Assembly: GCF_040939455.1 (NCBI RefSeq) | Contig: NC_134117.1 | Span: forward strand, 24,421,501 to 24,485,500 | Source: Microcebus murinus | Taxonomy: Eukaryota > Chordata > Mammalia > Primates > Cheirogaleidae | Length of the DNA: 64,000 nucleotides | Direction: 5' to 3' | Shown here: positions 23,501-35,099 of the stretch, piece after piece | Numbering within the stretch: the stretch's first letter is position 1 | How the letters are laid out: every line of letters starts with the position of its first letter | The notes under the pieces: generated by a model | Database searches by the model: none | Told to the model about the DNA's origin: nothing | The model's input: only the letters and a program-made list of their open reading frames with translations | Made by a program: the position numbers and the translations under genes

Positions 23501-24152
23501 ACACACTCTGATAGAGGACACACAGACTTGAATGTTTATGGATCTAGAATACATACACATACACATGTACACACTTCCCTCCCTTGTGTTTTTGATCTGT
23601 TTCTTGTCTTACATGTGGACAGAAGTTTAGGAACACCCTAAAATTTTGGGGAGATGGACTAGAGAGCTAGGGCAGTAGACTGACTTCTCCTCCCAGAATT
23701 TAATGGATATGGGCTAAAGGCTATGATGCTCTGGTGTCCTTCAGTGGGAAGGATTCCAGGAGCTGAGGGTGTCAAAGGAGCGGGGTTTTAAATTTGGGTC
23801 TGAGGAGGGGGTTGGGGCTATTGAGCTTCCAGGGTTGGTATTGGGGCTTTGGGGGTATCTGCTGCCCTGGGCCGGGCGAGCCCCTGCCCCGATTATGTTT
23901 GGGGACCTCCGCCACTCTCAGGATGTGATGGTGGTGGGGGAGCCCACCCTGATGGGCGGGGAGTTCGGGGACGAGGACGAGAGGCTCATCACCCGGCTGG
24001 AGAACACCCAGTTTGACGCGGCCAACGGCATTGACGACGAGGACAGCTTTAACAACTCCCCTGCACTGGGCGCCAACAGCCCCTGGAACAGCAAGCCTCC
24101 ATCCAGCCAAGAAAGCAAATCGGAGAACCCCACGTCACAGGCCTCCCAGTAA
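12407..24152 (+). CDS. LDB1: LDB1 (LIM domain-binding protein 1, CLIM2/NLI), complete
   Basis: Eleven coding exons: 12407-12431, 20389-20491, 20618-20662, 20771-20846, 20947-21049, 21202-21374, 22200-22322, 22559-22642, 22735-22858, 23065-23213, 23922-24152. Joined they give 1236 bases, 411 codons plus TAA, the length of the long human isoform. All introns are GT-AG. LDB1 is a nuclear adaptor with no enzyme activity: the N-terminal part self-associates, and the C-terminal LID binds LIM domains of LHX and LMO proteins. In this way it loops enhancers to promoters, for example with GATA1, TAL1 and LMO2 in erythroid cells. Visible parts are the self-association domain (about residues 60-235), the LDB/Chip conserved region (about 237-285), a basic nuclear signal KRRKRK (295-300), an Ser/Gly/Asn linker, and the LID (about 337-375). 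No frame damage. A second promoter gives a form starting at Met37. Confidence 0.98.
12432..17199 (+). other. LDB1: LDB1 intron between the two first exons
   Basis: Essentially free of interspersed repeats, which is unusual for this window. Contains a (CCTG)n array at about 14508-14557, short purine and GT-rich tracts (for example 16348-16382), and no recognisable exon. The low repeat load fits a regulatory intron, but that is inference. Confidence 0.6.
14508..14557. repeat. (CCTG)n microsatellite
   Basis: About 12 units of CCTG/CTGC. Open frames over it are repeat artefacts. Confidence 0.95.
17200..17862 (+). promoter_or_regulatory. LDB1: LDB1 alternative CpG-rich promoter and non-coding first exon
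   Basis: A second GC-rich block ending in a clear donor, TTCTCCCAG|GTAAGT, with the exon end at 17862. Spliced to 20389 it gives an mRNA whose first good in-frame ATG is Met37 of the long form (20472), the known 375-residue isoform. An ATG at 17757 opens only a three-codon frame (ATGAGCAGCTGA), so it is a minimal upstream frame. The exon 5' end is not visible and is placed by composition (about 17250-17550). Confidence 0.78.
17863..20388 (+). other. LDB1: LDB1 intron upstream of coding exon 2
   Basis: Unique sequence with one plus-strand MIR at about 19865-20060. No other exon recognised. Confidence 0.65.
19865..20060 (+). mobile_element. MIR SINE
   Basis: CTGGCTCTGCCAGTTACTAG, TCTCTGTAAAATGGGAGTGT, CACAAGGTTGTTATGATGGA: the MIR core in order. 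Confidence 0.85.
20389..20491 (+). CDS. LDB1: LDB1 coding exon 2
   Basis: Residues 9-43 ([17 protein letters not shown]...MLDRDVG). Contains Met37 at 20472 in the context GGCACCATGC, the start of the 375-residue isoform. Acceptor TCTCCTAG, donor GTGAGT. Confidence 0.97.
20618..20662 (+). CDS. LDB1: LDB1 coding exon 3
   Basis: 15-codon exon ([15 protein letters not shown]) between short introns. Acceptor TTACACAG, donor GTAAGT. Confidence 0.97.
20771..20846 (+). CDS. LDB1: LDB1 coding exon 4
   Basis: Residues 58-83 ([20 protein letters not shown]...WTE); opening of the self-association domain. Donor GTATGG, phase 0. Confidence 0.97.
20947..21049 (+). CDS. LDB1: LDB1 coding exon 5
   Basis: Residues 84-118 ([20 protein letters not shown]...KRY); aromatic and acidic core of the self-association domain. 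Donor A|GTGAGT. Confidence 0.97.
21202..21374 (+). CDS. LDB1: LDB1 coding exon 6
   Basis: Residues 118-175 ([20 protein letters not shown]...GKPMFTQ). Acceptor CTCTACAG, donor GTCAGC. Confidence 0.97.
21598..21919 (+). mobile_element. Alu inside an LDB1 intron
   Basis: Full-length Alu between coding exons 6 and 7, with the target duplication AAGAGCCTGTCCTC. It has a small deletion in the left arm (AACCAGCAAGAGCGAG). Confidence 0.95.
22200..22322 (+). CDS. LDB1: LDB1 coding exon 7
   Basis: 41 codons ([20 protein letters not shown]...SILAMH), phase 0. Acceptor TGTCCCCAG, donor GTGAGT. The preceding 825-base intron holds an Alu. Confidence 0.97.
22559..22642 (+). CDS. LDB1: LDB1 coding exon 8
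   Basis: 28 codons ([20 protein letters not shown]...NYLR), phase 0. Start of the LDB/Chip conserved region. Confidence 0.97.
22735..22858 (+). CDS. LDB1: LDB1 coding exon 9
   Basis: Residues 245-286 ([20 protein letters not shown]...QRMVAPP); LDB/Chip conserved region that contacts SSBP proteins in this family. Confidence 0.97.
23065..23213 (+). CDS. LDB1: LDB1 coding exon 10, with tandem donors
   Basis: Residues 286-335: nuclear signal KRRKRK, then a Ser/Gly/Asn linker and ...FALSSQVP. Two donors are possible, GTACCT after CAG at 23207 and GTAAGC after CCT at 23213. They differ by exactly six bases (Val-Pro) and keep the frame. Confidence 0.96.
23922..24152 (+). CDS. LDB1: LDB1 coding exon 11 (LIM-interaction domain, stop)
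   Basis: Residues 336-411. Starts exactly at the LID ([20 protein letters not shown]...), followed by a Ser/Asn/Pro-rich tail ending SQASQ and TAA at 24150-24152. One exon carries the whole LIM-binding module. Confidence 0.98.
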   Translation, partial: DVMVVGEPTLMGGEFGDEDERLITRLENTQFDAANGIDDEDSFNNSPALGANSPWNSKPPSSQESKSENPTSQASQ

Positions 24153-25690
24153 AGGCCCTGCCATGGCCACCCAGCGTTCTTCCTGCCCCACCCCTTGCAG
24201 CCCCAGGGAGCAGAAGATAGAATGCAGAGACTGAGCATCTAAAATGGGCAGACTCCATCCACCCACTTCAGGGAGGAACCGGACTCACTGGGGGCAGGTG
24301 CCAAGATTTGCCCCTCAGTGGCCCTGGACTGGGCCTGGCCCCTGCAGAGCCTTTTGGGGGAAGGGGATACTCATGTGGATGCCTACATGGACCCTGGGTC
24401 TCTGAGAAATGTCCTGACCACCCCCCAGGGCATTTGCCTCCATCCTCACCCCAGATTCTGGGTTCCCCATCCTCCTGACTTTACCCCTTTCAAGCTTGGG
24501 GTTGTTTGTACCCACAGCCCTTAGGGACTTAAAGTTATGGGGCTTGGTCAAATGCCTCTCTCCCTAGGTGACTGTAGTAGAGGGGTAAAGTTCTGGGCTC
24601 CTTCTCCCTTCTGCTACTTATCCTGGCTCCAAGTTTTTTTAAAAAATAATATTATTAAAAATGTAAGTTTAAAAAAAAGTCACTCATGTCCCCCCTCTTC
24701 CCTCTATTAAAAGCCCAGCTACCTCCCTACTCCTGGCAGATGGAGGGCCCCTGGGCCCAGGTGGGAGTGAGAGTGGGGGCAAGGGGATATGCATACCATT
24801 TTATACTGTTTGAGAGCTTCAGACCAAGAAGACAACTTTGCTATCTCTCTTCCCCTTTCCTCTCTGGTGACTAGAGTTGGGAAAGGCATACCATGGGGTA
24901 GGGGGGCCATGATGGCCACATCTTTGTGACAGCCCCCTACTATTGTTTCTGCCCATCCTCTGGACTCCAGCCTGCCCTCCTAGTGCTTGTGACTCCCTCT
25001 GTCCCAGCCCTGCCCCCACCTGTGGTGTGTATATTCTTTACAAGTCCTCCACTAGAGCAGCTGTCTTGGATGGGGGAGGGCAAGGCTTCCTCCTGTAGGG
25101 AGTGTGGAAGGAAGGGAGCAGCCTTGTTGCTGCATTTTTTTATTTTGTCTCAGTTGGGCAGGCATGGGATGGGAGAGGGGCTCATCCACTCTCCTCCAGA
25201 ACACTCTTCCCCCAACCCCTCAAGCTTCATATTTAGTCCCACCCTGCCCTCCAGAGAGGGGAAGGAGCCACTGAGGATGTCTCAGCTATAAGCCCACCAG
25301 GGAGAAATAGGCCTCTGTTCCCCCTGCTGAGGTAGAGGGTCTTCATCTCCCAATATCTCCTCTTTCTCCTTCCTTGTAGAAGGTAGGAGGAGGCGGCAGC
25401 CAAGATCCTCAGCTCGACTTCACAGTTGGACATATGGAGGCTTAGGGCCAGGGTACAGCCAGGAGCAGAGTCCTGTGAGGCTAGGCTGAGCTCTGTGGCT
25501 TTGCTGCCTTTTCCTGTGGCCAGTCCCAGGAACTGTTAGTACCACTTCTCTCCCTACTCTTCCCCTTGGATTCTGGGGTCCCCCACACCCTGTTTCCTCC
25601 ACTCCAGCTGCCACACTTTTGGAAGGGTATTGTGTCAGGAGCTGAGGGGAAGGGGTGAGGAGGGTGGATGACCCACCCCAACCAACTGTA

Positions 25691-25721
<31 letters not shown>

Positions 25722-25775
25722 GGCCAATTGAGTCATGTATGGTACCGATCAATAAAGAGACTTTTTGGTTTGAGA
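24153..25775 (+). other. LDB1: LDB1 3'UTR
   Basis: Runs from the stop to just past AATAAA at 25751-25756. The run of about 25 T at 25697-25721, 30 bases before the signal, would give a U-rich stretch in the mRNA. Earlier ATTAAA words at about 24654 and 24706 could give a shorter 3'UTR. No interspersed repeats. Confidence 0.85.
25751..25756 (+). terminator. LDB1: LDB1 polyadenylation signal AATAAA
   Basis: Canonical hexamer followed within 30 bases by a GT-rich element (TTTTTGGTTTGAGAGTG). Cleavage is expected at about 25770-25780. Confidence 0.8.
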
Positions 25776-28098
25776 GTGTCCTGGTTGGTCATTGATGCCT
25801 AATAATGACTCGGTCCAAGGCAATCTTTTCCCTGTTCTTGCAGTTCCTAAGACAAGTCACTGGGGAGGGGGTATGAATTGGACCCCTCTCACATTTCCCC
25901 TCTTGAAGGTTTTTTTCCCTGAGTCATATCTTCCTCCCGAGACCCTAAAATGTGTCAGCCTGGCCCCATCTCCCTCAAAAATTGAAGGAGACTTGGCTTT
26001 CTCAGTCTCTTCGCCTCCCCACCCCAGGACTGGGACTGTTGCTTCTCACCCTTAGCTGTCTGGGGCTGCCAGACAGGTGGCTCTCTTTTGAGGTTCCTGG
26101 GATAAACAACCCTGGAATTTGGCTTTTAAGGGAGGGGAGGAGGAAGGGATCCTTGGCTAGGATGGGGCTTGGGTTAGAGGATCTTGGAGAGTGTCTGGGA
26201 GACTCCTCATTTTTTTATCAGTGAGATTCCTACCCCTACCAGGCCCCCAGCCTACCAGCTCCGCTGAGATCCAGTCTCTCCTGGTACTAAGGTCTCTGGG
26301 TGGAGGATTAAGAGAGTAGCAGAATTATTTGTTTCCTTGCTGACTTTGGGTGGGGGCGCTGAGGGAGGAGGGTGCCTAAACTCTGTTGCTAGGGGCCAGC
26401 CTAAAGCTCCATGAATAGATGGAAGGAGAAATAGGGCACTTTGCAGACTCCTCCCCCGGTGGTTACTCTCCACGTCCCTTCCTCCCTACCATTAAATATT
26501 GGCAAGATAGAGAGACCCTCCTGTGGGTTGAAGATGAGGTCTTAACTCCCATAAAGCCCCCTACCGAGTGTCCTTCATTTTCATCTTAGGAGGGAAAACT
26601 GAGGCCTCAAAACATTCCCCCACTAAGTCCTTTCTGGATCTGAAGTAAAGCCCAATAGACCTGCAACTCACTCTCACCTCCCAGCTGGCAGGAAGACACC
26701 AGATGAAAGGACTACGTGGCCTGCCCTACCCATCTCCAGCCTACATAGTTACCTTGGCCGCCTCAGGACCCCAGGACTGCACTTGAACCCCTCGCTCAAC
26801 TGCTCCTCTGTAGGGCTAGCCTGACTGAAGGACATTTCCTGGCCAGCTGTCACCATCAGCTCACCCTTACAGTGAGCTGCAGTGGGTCTGTTTCTGGCAC
26901 CGGGTGTACATCTGGCCTTTTAGCCTGGGCGTGTGTCAGTGTGTGTATGTATGTGACTGCTAAGCTGGGAGGTGACCTGGATCTGTGTGTGTGTATGTAA
27001 AGGGAGTATATATGTGTGTGAGTATGCATGTGGGCATCTATATGCATGTACTTATGTATTACTATGTGTCCGTTGGTGAATTCATTCATTCTGCTAGTAT
27101 TCATTGAGCCCTCTGCAGGTGCCAGGCCCATTCTAGGTGCTGGGGCTATGGTGTCGAACAAGGCAGAGAAGGCAGGACTGCTGGATGAGTGGAGGCTGTG
27201 AGTACACAGAAGAGGATGTGTTGTTAGTGTGGTTTGGCAGCGTGACTGTGTTGGGTTATGGGGTTACTGGGCCAGTAGTTGTGTGGCTGGGTTGGGCATT
27301 TGCAAGTTCACCTCTTTTTGTGTGTGTTTATGGAGGTAGGGGGAAGGGGACAGTGGTCAAGGGAATAATAGGTAGATTGCCAGGCCTGGACTGTGCCTTC
27401 TGGAGCCCTAGACCTAGCTCTTCCCCACTTGCCCCCAGCATCCCCTCTGGGGAAGGCCCCTAGTGAAGAGGAATTGCTGAGGTAGGGGAGAGGAGAGGCC
27501 CTCCAAGGCCCTCATGCCCTTTGTTTTGAGGTACAGATATGGACCCTGTCCCAAGCCCTAGCATGCTGCTGAAGACCTTGTCTCAGCCTGACCATGTACC
27601 CCAGCCAGGGCTCCTGAACCCAACCCCAACCCCAAACCTCTGTGCCTTCTCCCAGACCCCCAGTTCAGCCTGACTCCAGTTCCTCCCCCACGATTCCTCA
27701 CCCAGTCTGATCTAGCCCGAGTTCCAGCCCCTTTCCTAGGACCCTACTCTAGTCCAGCACAAGCTCCAGCCCTTTTTGTATACCTTTAGCCCAGTCCAGT
27801 CTGACTTCTAACCCCTTCTCCAAAGTAGCACTGCAGCCACGCAGCCCAGCCCAGTTCGGTCTGATCTCAAGCCCCTTTTCCTAAGGTGAGAAACTCTAAG
27901 CTGCCTTCCCAGGGCCTCCCCCAATCCCTTTTTCACAAAGTAGGGACTTTCTTGGGAATTGGCAGAAGTAAAGGAGAGGGTAAGGGATTAGGAACTATAG
28001 CCTGGGTGATGAAGGGCGGAAAAGCCAGGGAGATGAGAAAGGCCCAGCTGTGCTCTGGGCCAGAGTGAAAGGAAGGGAACGCATAAAAAAATGTTTTG
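25776..28098. other. LDB1-HPS6 intergenic, unique part
   Basis: No gene recognised. Contains a GT-rich stretch at about 26934-27020, a minus-strand L2 tail at about 27080-27180 (TTCATTGAGCCCTCTGCAGG), and a C-rich degenerate tandem array at about 27650-27885. Confidence 0.6.
27650..27885. repeat. Degenerate C-rich minisatellite
   Basis: Recurring words CCCAGTCCAGTCTGACTTC, CCCAGTTCAGCCTGACTCC and CCCAGTTCGGTCTGATCTC, each followed by a CCCCTT-type run, at irregular 50-70 base spacing. Confidence 0.6.
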
Positions 28099-28434
28099 GG
28101 CCGGGCGCTGTGGCTCACGCCTGTAATCCTAGCTCTTGGGAGGCCGAGGCGGGCGGATTGCTCAAGGTCAGGAGTTCAAAACCAGCCTGAGCAAGAGCGA
28201 GACCCCGTCTCTACTATAAATAGAAAGAAATTAATTGGCCAACTGATATATATATAAAAAAATTAGCCGGGCATGGTGGCACATGCCTGTAGTCCCAGCT
28301 ACCTGGGAGGCTGAGGCAGAAGGATCACTCGAGCCCAGGAGTTTGAGGTTGCTGTGAGCTAGGCTGACGCCACGGCACTCACTCTAGCCTAGGCAACAAA
28401 GCGAGACTCTGTCTCAAAAAAAAAAAAAAAAAAA
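28099..28434 (+). mobile_element. Alu, full length
   Basis: GGCCGGGCGCTGTGGCT start to poly(A). Target duplication AAAAAATGTTTT. Confidence 0.95.
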
Positions 28435-29155
28435 TGTTTTGAGTCAGTGGCCCCCTAGATGCAGGCTGGATTTCAAAGATGCTGGTTTTTACCCCTGCTG
28501 GCTCCAGCTCCCAATACCCAGAGTGTTTATATTGACTGTAACTGTCATCTTTGTGGCACTGTCTCATTCTCTCAGGAGCCCCCTCTGGCTCCCACCCATC
28601 GAGGCCATAGATGAACTGACGGGGAGACTACATACTCTGCAGCTCTTAGCCTGGGAGAGGTGAAGCTGATTGGGAAGGGGCTATTTTCCCACCAATTCCA
28701 GATCTCATTTCCTGAGGTAGCTAAATCTTGGATTACTTCTCTCCCTACTGCCCCACCTCTAGGCCACCAGTTCACTTCTCCAGCAGGAGAACTTAGGGAC
28801 AGTCCCTGGAGAAAAGTCCCAGAGAGCCTTGGGAGAAAAGGATCTTTTCTCCATCACTGCCAATAAGTAAGGCTGCCTGGAAGAGGTAGGCATAATTTCT
28901 CTCCCTTGCCTTCAATGGACCTCACGTGCACAGAACTAGATTAATAATAACCTTGGTTCATGAAACATTCTCAGCATTGCTCCATGCAAAACGCACATTT
29001 ATTTACTTATAATTCTGTCATAAGAACTCATCAACATGAAAACTAGGACCTTGGCAATGACTTCAGTCTAGCTTACATGGTCCATCCATGCCGCTCCCAA
29101 GGTATCCATCATTCTCTTGTTTTCCTTTTATTTACTTAGCTATTTGTATCCCTGA
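28435..29155. other. Unique intergenic sequence
   Basis: No gene, repeat family or motif cluster recognised. Confidence 0.5.
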
Positions 29156-29159
29156 CAAT

Positions 29160-29530
29160 TTATTAGACTTTTAAAACTTTAGTTATTTTTTTACCTTATT
29201 ATGAGGGAATACTGGTGTATATAATTTTTGGTGGCTTATTTTTACTTAATATTACTTAAGTATTACTAAGATTCATATTGTTGCTATGTATAGCTTGCAG
29301 TTCATTTTGAGGATTGTATTAATATAATATTCCATTTGGTGACTCTACCACAGTTATTCATTCTCCTGTTACTGGATATTGGGCTGTTTCTAGGTTTTGG
29401 CTATTGTGAAGAGCACATCTATGAACAATTTTATTCTTGTCTTCTACTGTACTTACACAGAGTGTTTTTTTTTGTTATATGTTTAGGTGTTATCTCTGTG
29501 AATTCATGTTCCCACCTTTGAAGCCCAAGT
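29160..29530 (-). mobile_element. L1M 3' fragment
   Basis: Minus-strand L1M 3' text: TATTCCATTTGGTGACTCTA, TACTGGATATTGGGCTGTTT, TTTGGCTATTGTGAAGAGCA. Confidence 0.7.
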
Positions 29531-29579
29531 CTGAGTGCTTTTACTTTGGCAGGTCTAGGGTTAATTCAAAATTAAAACA

Positions 29580-30100
29580 TTGATTGAGTCCCTGCTATAT
29601 GAACTGTACTTGGTCCATTCATTTATTCAGCCAGTCAAGCTAAATTTAGTGAGCATCTACAACATGCCTGGAGCTGGAGACAGAACAAGGAAGACAAGAT
29701 GGCATATACAGTTGGGTGGGGAAATAGACACTGAACCATGGTCAGATACATACATACACACATATGCAATTACAATTTATGATATAACCAAGTTGTGCAG
29801 GATGAACATATAGTAAAGAGACCTTATTTAAACTGGTGGGTTAAGGAAGGCCTCTCTCAGGAAGTGATGTTTCAGCTGGGACTTGAAGGAGAAGAGAACT
29901 TAGTCAGGTGAAGAGTATACAAGAGAGGATTTCAGGTGGAAGAAACACCTCCTGATGCTGGAGAGTGCTTGGTGGGTTGGAAGTTTAGAAGAAAACCCAT
30001 AGGTTCTGAGGCTAGTGAGCAAACGCAAATGATGGCAGGAGGGAGAGGCTGGGGCCAGACTGGACAAGGCTGTGGTGTTGATGTAATAAACATGATAACA
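29580..30100 (-). mobile_element. L2-type fragment
   Basis: TGAGCATCTACAACATGCCT followed by GGAGCTGGAGACAGAACAAG and later AGGAAGGCCTCTCTCAGGAA, the order seen in minus-strand L2 3' regions. Diverged. Confidence 0.6.
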
Positions 30101-30149
30101 GTTAACATTTATTTGGTATCAGGTACTGTGAGAATATCAGATATCATAA

Positions 30150-30438
30150 TTTGTGGATGTTCAAGTCTTTAATATAAAAATGGTATAGTTTTTGCATATA
30201 ACTTATGTATATCCTCCTATATATTTTAAATCACCTCTAGATTATTTATAATACTTAATATAGGGTACATGCTATGTGAATAGTTATACTCTATTGTTTA
30301 GAGAATAATGACAAGGAAAAAAAAGTCTGAACATGTTCAGTACAGATACAACTATCTTTTTTTTTTTTGGAATATTTTCAATCCACAGTTGGTTGAATCC
30401 ACAGATCCAGAAACCATGTATATGGAGGGCTGACTGTT
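30150..30438 (-). mobile_element. MER2-like Tigger DNA transposon
   Basis: ATCACCTCTAGATTATTTAT, GAGAATAATGACAAGG and AATCCACAGTTGGTTGAATC match the non-autonomous Tigger MER2 as I know it. The right end GGAGGGCTGACTGTTA is intact and the left end is eroded. Confidence 0.75.
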
Positions 30439-31019
30439 ACTTCCCATTTTATTTACACAGGGGGAAACTAAGGACCAGATAGGCCAAGCAACTTGCCCAA
30501 GGTCATAGAGCCAGCAAGGATTTTGAATTTCATCCAAATGTAATGGACTGTCACTGAAGGATCTAAGGCAGATCATGATTAAGACCTGGTTCCTGCCTTC
30601 CAGAAACCCCCAGAGCAAAGGGAACAACAGACCTGGGCACAATTTGAGTAAAAAGCACACTTCAGGGAATGGGATTAGGAACCTGTGAAGTGCTGTAGAA
30701 GTATAGGGAGAGAATTTTGTTTTGACCAAAGAGATCAGGAAGGCAGGCTTCTTGCCAAAGGTGAAATTAGTTTTGATGTTGGAGGAAGATGGACCTGTGG
30801 TAGGTGATTTTGGCAATGACTGACAGATGGTCTAAGAGAGGGATAGCTTTAGAGAAGGCACTGAAGTGGGAGAGTCCAGGGAGAAGAGAAAATTGAGCAA
30901 GAGAGTGTTGAGTATAGCAGCAAAGGGGCCACCATTGGTGTTCAGGGGAGGGAAGGAACCAGCAAAACTGTTCTCCACAGTCTTCCTAAATTGTAGACTA
31001 AGGCTGAGCAGTTTAGACT

Positions 31020-31694
<675 letters not shown>

Positions 31695-31716
31695 ACTTAA
31701 TTTTATAGAGAATGGG

Positions 31717-32067
31717 AGGCCAAGCGCAGTGGCTCACACCTGTAATCCTAGCACTCTTGGAGGCCAAGGTGGGCAGATCCTTTGAGCTCAGGAGTTCCAG
31801 ACCAGCTTGAGCAAGAGCGAGACCCGTCTCTACTAAAAAAAATAGAAAGAAATTAGCTGGACAACCAAAGGTATATATGTAAAAAATTAACCGGGCATGG
31901 TGGCGCATGCCTGTAGTCCCAGCTATTTGGGAGGCTGAGGCAGAAGGATTGCTTGAGCCAGGAGATTGAGGTTGCTGTGAGCTAGGCTGACGCCATGGCA
32001 CTCACTCTAGCCTAGGCAACAAAGCGAGACTCTGTCTCAAAAAAAAAAAAAAAGAAAAAAGAAAACA
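31717..32067 (+). mobile_element. Alu, full length
   Basis: GGCCAAGCGCAGTGGCTC start to a poly(A) interrupted by G. It lies head to head with the nested pair before it, so the two can form an inverted-repeat hairpin. Confidence 0.92.
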
Positions 32068-32342
32068 TTTTCACCACCCCAAAAAGAAAATCTGTATCCA
32101 TTAGCATTCACTCTACATTTTCCCCCACTGTCTCAGCCTTAGGCAACCACTAATCTACAATTTTGCCTATTCTAGACATTTCTAGACATTCTAGTCTCTA
32201 TAAAATTGCCTATTCTAGACATTTCATATAAATGGCATCAAACAATATATGGCTTTTTGTGACTAGCCTCTATGACTTAGCATAATGTTTTCAAGATTCA
32301 TCCATGTTGTAGCACGTACAAGTATTTAACTTTCTTTTCCTT

Positions 32343-32478
32343 CTTTTTTTTTTAGAAACAGGATAACACCATGTTGCCCAGGCTGGATTCAAATTCCTAG
32401 GCTCAATCGATCCTTCCACCTCAGCCTTCTGAATAGCTGGGACTAGAAGCACACATCACCACTCCCAGCTTAATTTCT
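32343..32478 (-). mobile_element. Old Alu monomer-like SINE
   Basis: A single diverged arm (GAAACAGGATAACACCATGT to CACCACTCCCAGCTTAATTT), much older than its neighbours. Confidence 0.65.
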
Positions 32479-32814
32479 TATTATTACTGAATAATATATT
32501 TCATTGTATGGATATACATTTTAGTTATCTATTCATCAGTTGATTGACATTTGAGTTATTTGTACTTTTTGGCTGTTATTAAATATGCTGCTATGAACAT
32601 TCATGTACACATATTTGGTGGACATATGTTTTTATTTCCCTTGGATATATACTCAGGAGTGGAATTGCTCGGTCACATGGTAACTCTATGTTTAACCTTC
32701 TGAGAAACTACCAGACTGTTTTCCAAAGTAGCTGTACCATTTTATATTACCATCAGCAATGTATGAAGGCTCTAATTTCTCTATATCCTCACTAACGCTT
32801 GTTACTGTCTATCT

Positions 32815-32874
32815 TTTTTTTTTTTTTTTGAGACGGAGTCTCACTCTGTTGCCCAGGGTAGAGTGCTGTGGCAT
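32815..32874 (-). mobile_element. 60-base truncated Alu
   Basis: Only the last ~45 bases of Alu plus poly(T). Perfect target duplication TGTCTATCT (32806-32814, 32875-32883) proves it is a 5'-truncated insertion. Confidence 0.9.
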
Positions 32875-33129
32875 TGTCTATCTCTTTGATTATAGCTGTC
32901 CTAGAGTGTGTGAAGTGGTATATCATTGTGGTTTAGATTTGCAGATACTGATGACTAGTGATGTTGAGTATCTTTTTATGAGCTTATCAGTCATTTTATT
33001 ATCTTCTTTGGAAAAATGTTCAGATCCTTTGCCCATTTTTACATTGAATTGTTTTTTTATTATTGAGTTTTTTGTTTATTTGTTTTTTCAAAAATGTAAA
33101 AGACCATGAAGTTATTATTGAAGTGTTTT

Positions 33130-33881
<752 letters not shown>

Positions 33882-33896
33882 TATTGAAGTGTTTTG

Positions 33897-34191
33897 TTTT
33901 TCTTTTTTAGACAGAGTCTTGCTCTGTCACCCAGGCTAGAGTGTAGTGGTATGATCATAGCTCAGTGCAACCTCAAACTCTTGAGCTAAGGTAATCCTCC
34001 TGTTTCAGCCTCCTGAGCAGGTGGGAACACAGGTGTGCACTATCACACCTGGCTAATTTTCCTATTTTCAGTAGAGAGGGGGTCTCACTCTTGCTCAGAC
34101 TGGTCTCTAACTCCTGGCCTCAAGCAGTCTTCCTCCTTGGCCTCCTAGAGTGTTAGGATAGGATTACAGGTGTGAGTCACTGTGCCCAGCC
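33897..34191 (-). mobile_element. Older AluJ-like element
   Basis: AGACAGAGTCTTGCTCTGTC to CACTGTGCCCAGCC. More diverged and lacking the lemur linker. Confidence 0.85.
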
Positions 34192-34582
34192 TATTATTGA
34201 GTTTTGAAAGTTATTTATATATACTAGATATGAGTCCTTTATCAGATATGTGATTTGCAAATATTTTCTCCCATTCTGTGGGTTGCCTTTTTACTTTCTT
34301 GATGGTGTCCTTTAAAGCACAAAAGTTTTTAACTTTGATGAAGTCCAAATTATCTATTTTTTTCTTTTGTTCCTTGTGGTTTTGGTATACTTAGTAAACT
34401 TTGTATTAAAGTATAACATAGAGAAACGTATACATATCATAAATGTGCAGCTTGATAAATTTTCTCAAACCAAACAAACTCTGTAACCAGCATTGAAATC
34501 AAGAAGCAGAACATTACCAGTATCCCAGAAGTCCTCCTCATGCTCCTTCTCCGTTACTTTTCCCCTCTCAGGGTAACCACTA

Positions 34583-35030
34583 CTGTGTTTCCCCGAAAAT
34601 AAGACCTACCTGTAAAATAAGCCTTAGCAGGATTTCTAAGCATTTGTGCAATATAAGCCCTACCCTGAAAATAAGACCTAGTGATGGGCGTGGCTATACA
34701 TCGTATCTGCACAACCCATGCATTATGTCACAGAGTGGTAAAGAAGACGAGCAGCCCTTCTCATCTGCCCCATGAGAGCTCTATTGCTCAACACGAGAGA
34801 TTGGGGCCAATGGTTCTAAAGGAAATACAGTTGTAAGAAATTCAGGATGGAATTCGGGGTTTGGAGAGTTAATGATGATGTTCTAGAAGAAGATGACTTA
34901 ACTGTATGTGAAGAAATGTAGATTGTTGTTCCATACTTAAAAAAAAATACATCCCCTGAAAATAAGCCCTAGGGTGTCTTCTTGAGGAAAAATAAATATA
35001 AGACCCAGTTTTATTTTCGGGGAAACACGG
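34583..35030. mobile_element. TA-flanked short DNA transposon with inverted ends
   Basis: 448 bases between two TA dinucleotides (34581-34582, 35031-35032). The left end is CTGTGTTTCCCCGAAAATAA; the right end read inward is CCGTGTTTCCCCGAAAATAA, 19 of 20 identical. Subterminal copies of CCTGAAAATAAG(A/C)C occur near both ends. TA flanks point to a Tc1/mariner/pogo mechanism. An in-frame remnant at 34820-34921 ends RVNDDVLEEDDLTVCEEM and a stop, which looks like the acidic C-terminus of a pogo/Tigger-type transposase. I cannot assign a named family. Confidence 0.82.
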
Positions 35031-35099
35031 TATCTTGATTTTTAACACCATTGATTTTGCTTGTTTTTAAAGTATATAAATGAGATCATACTAAAGAGG

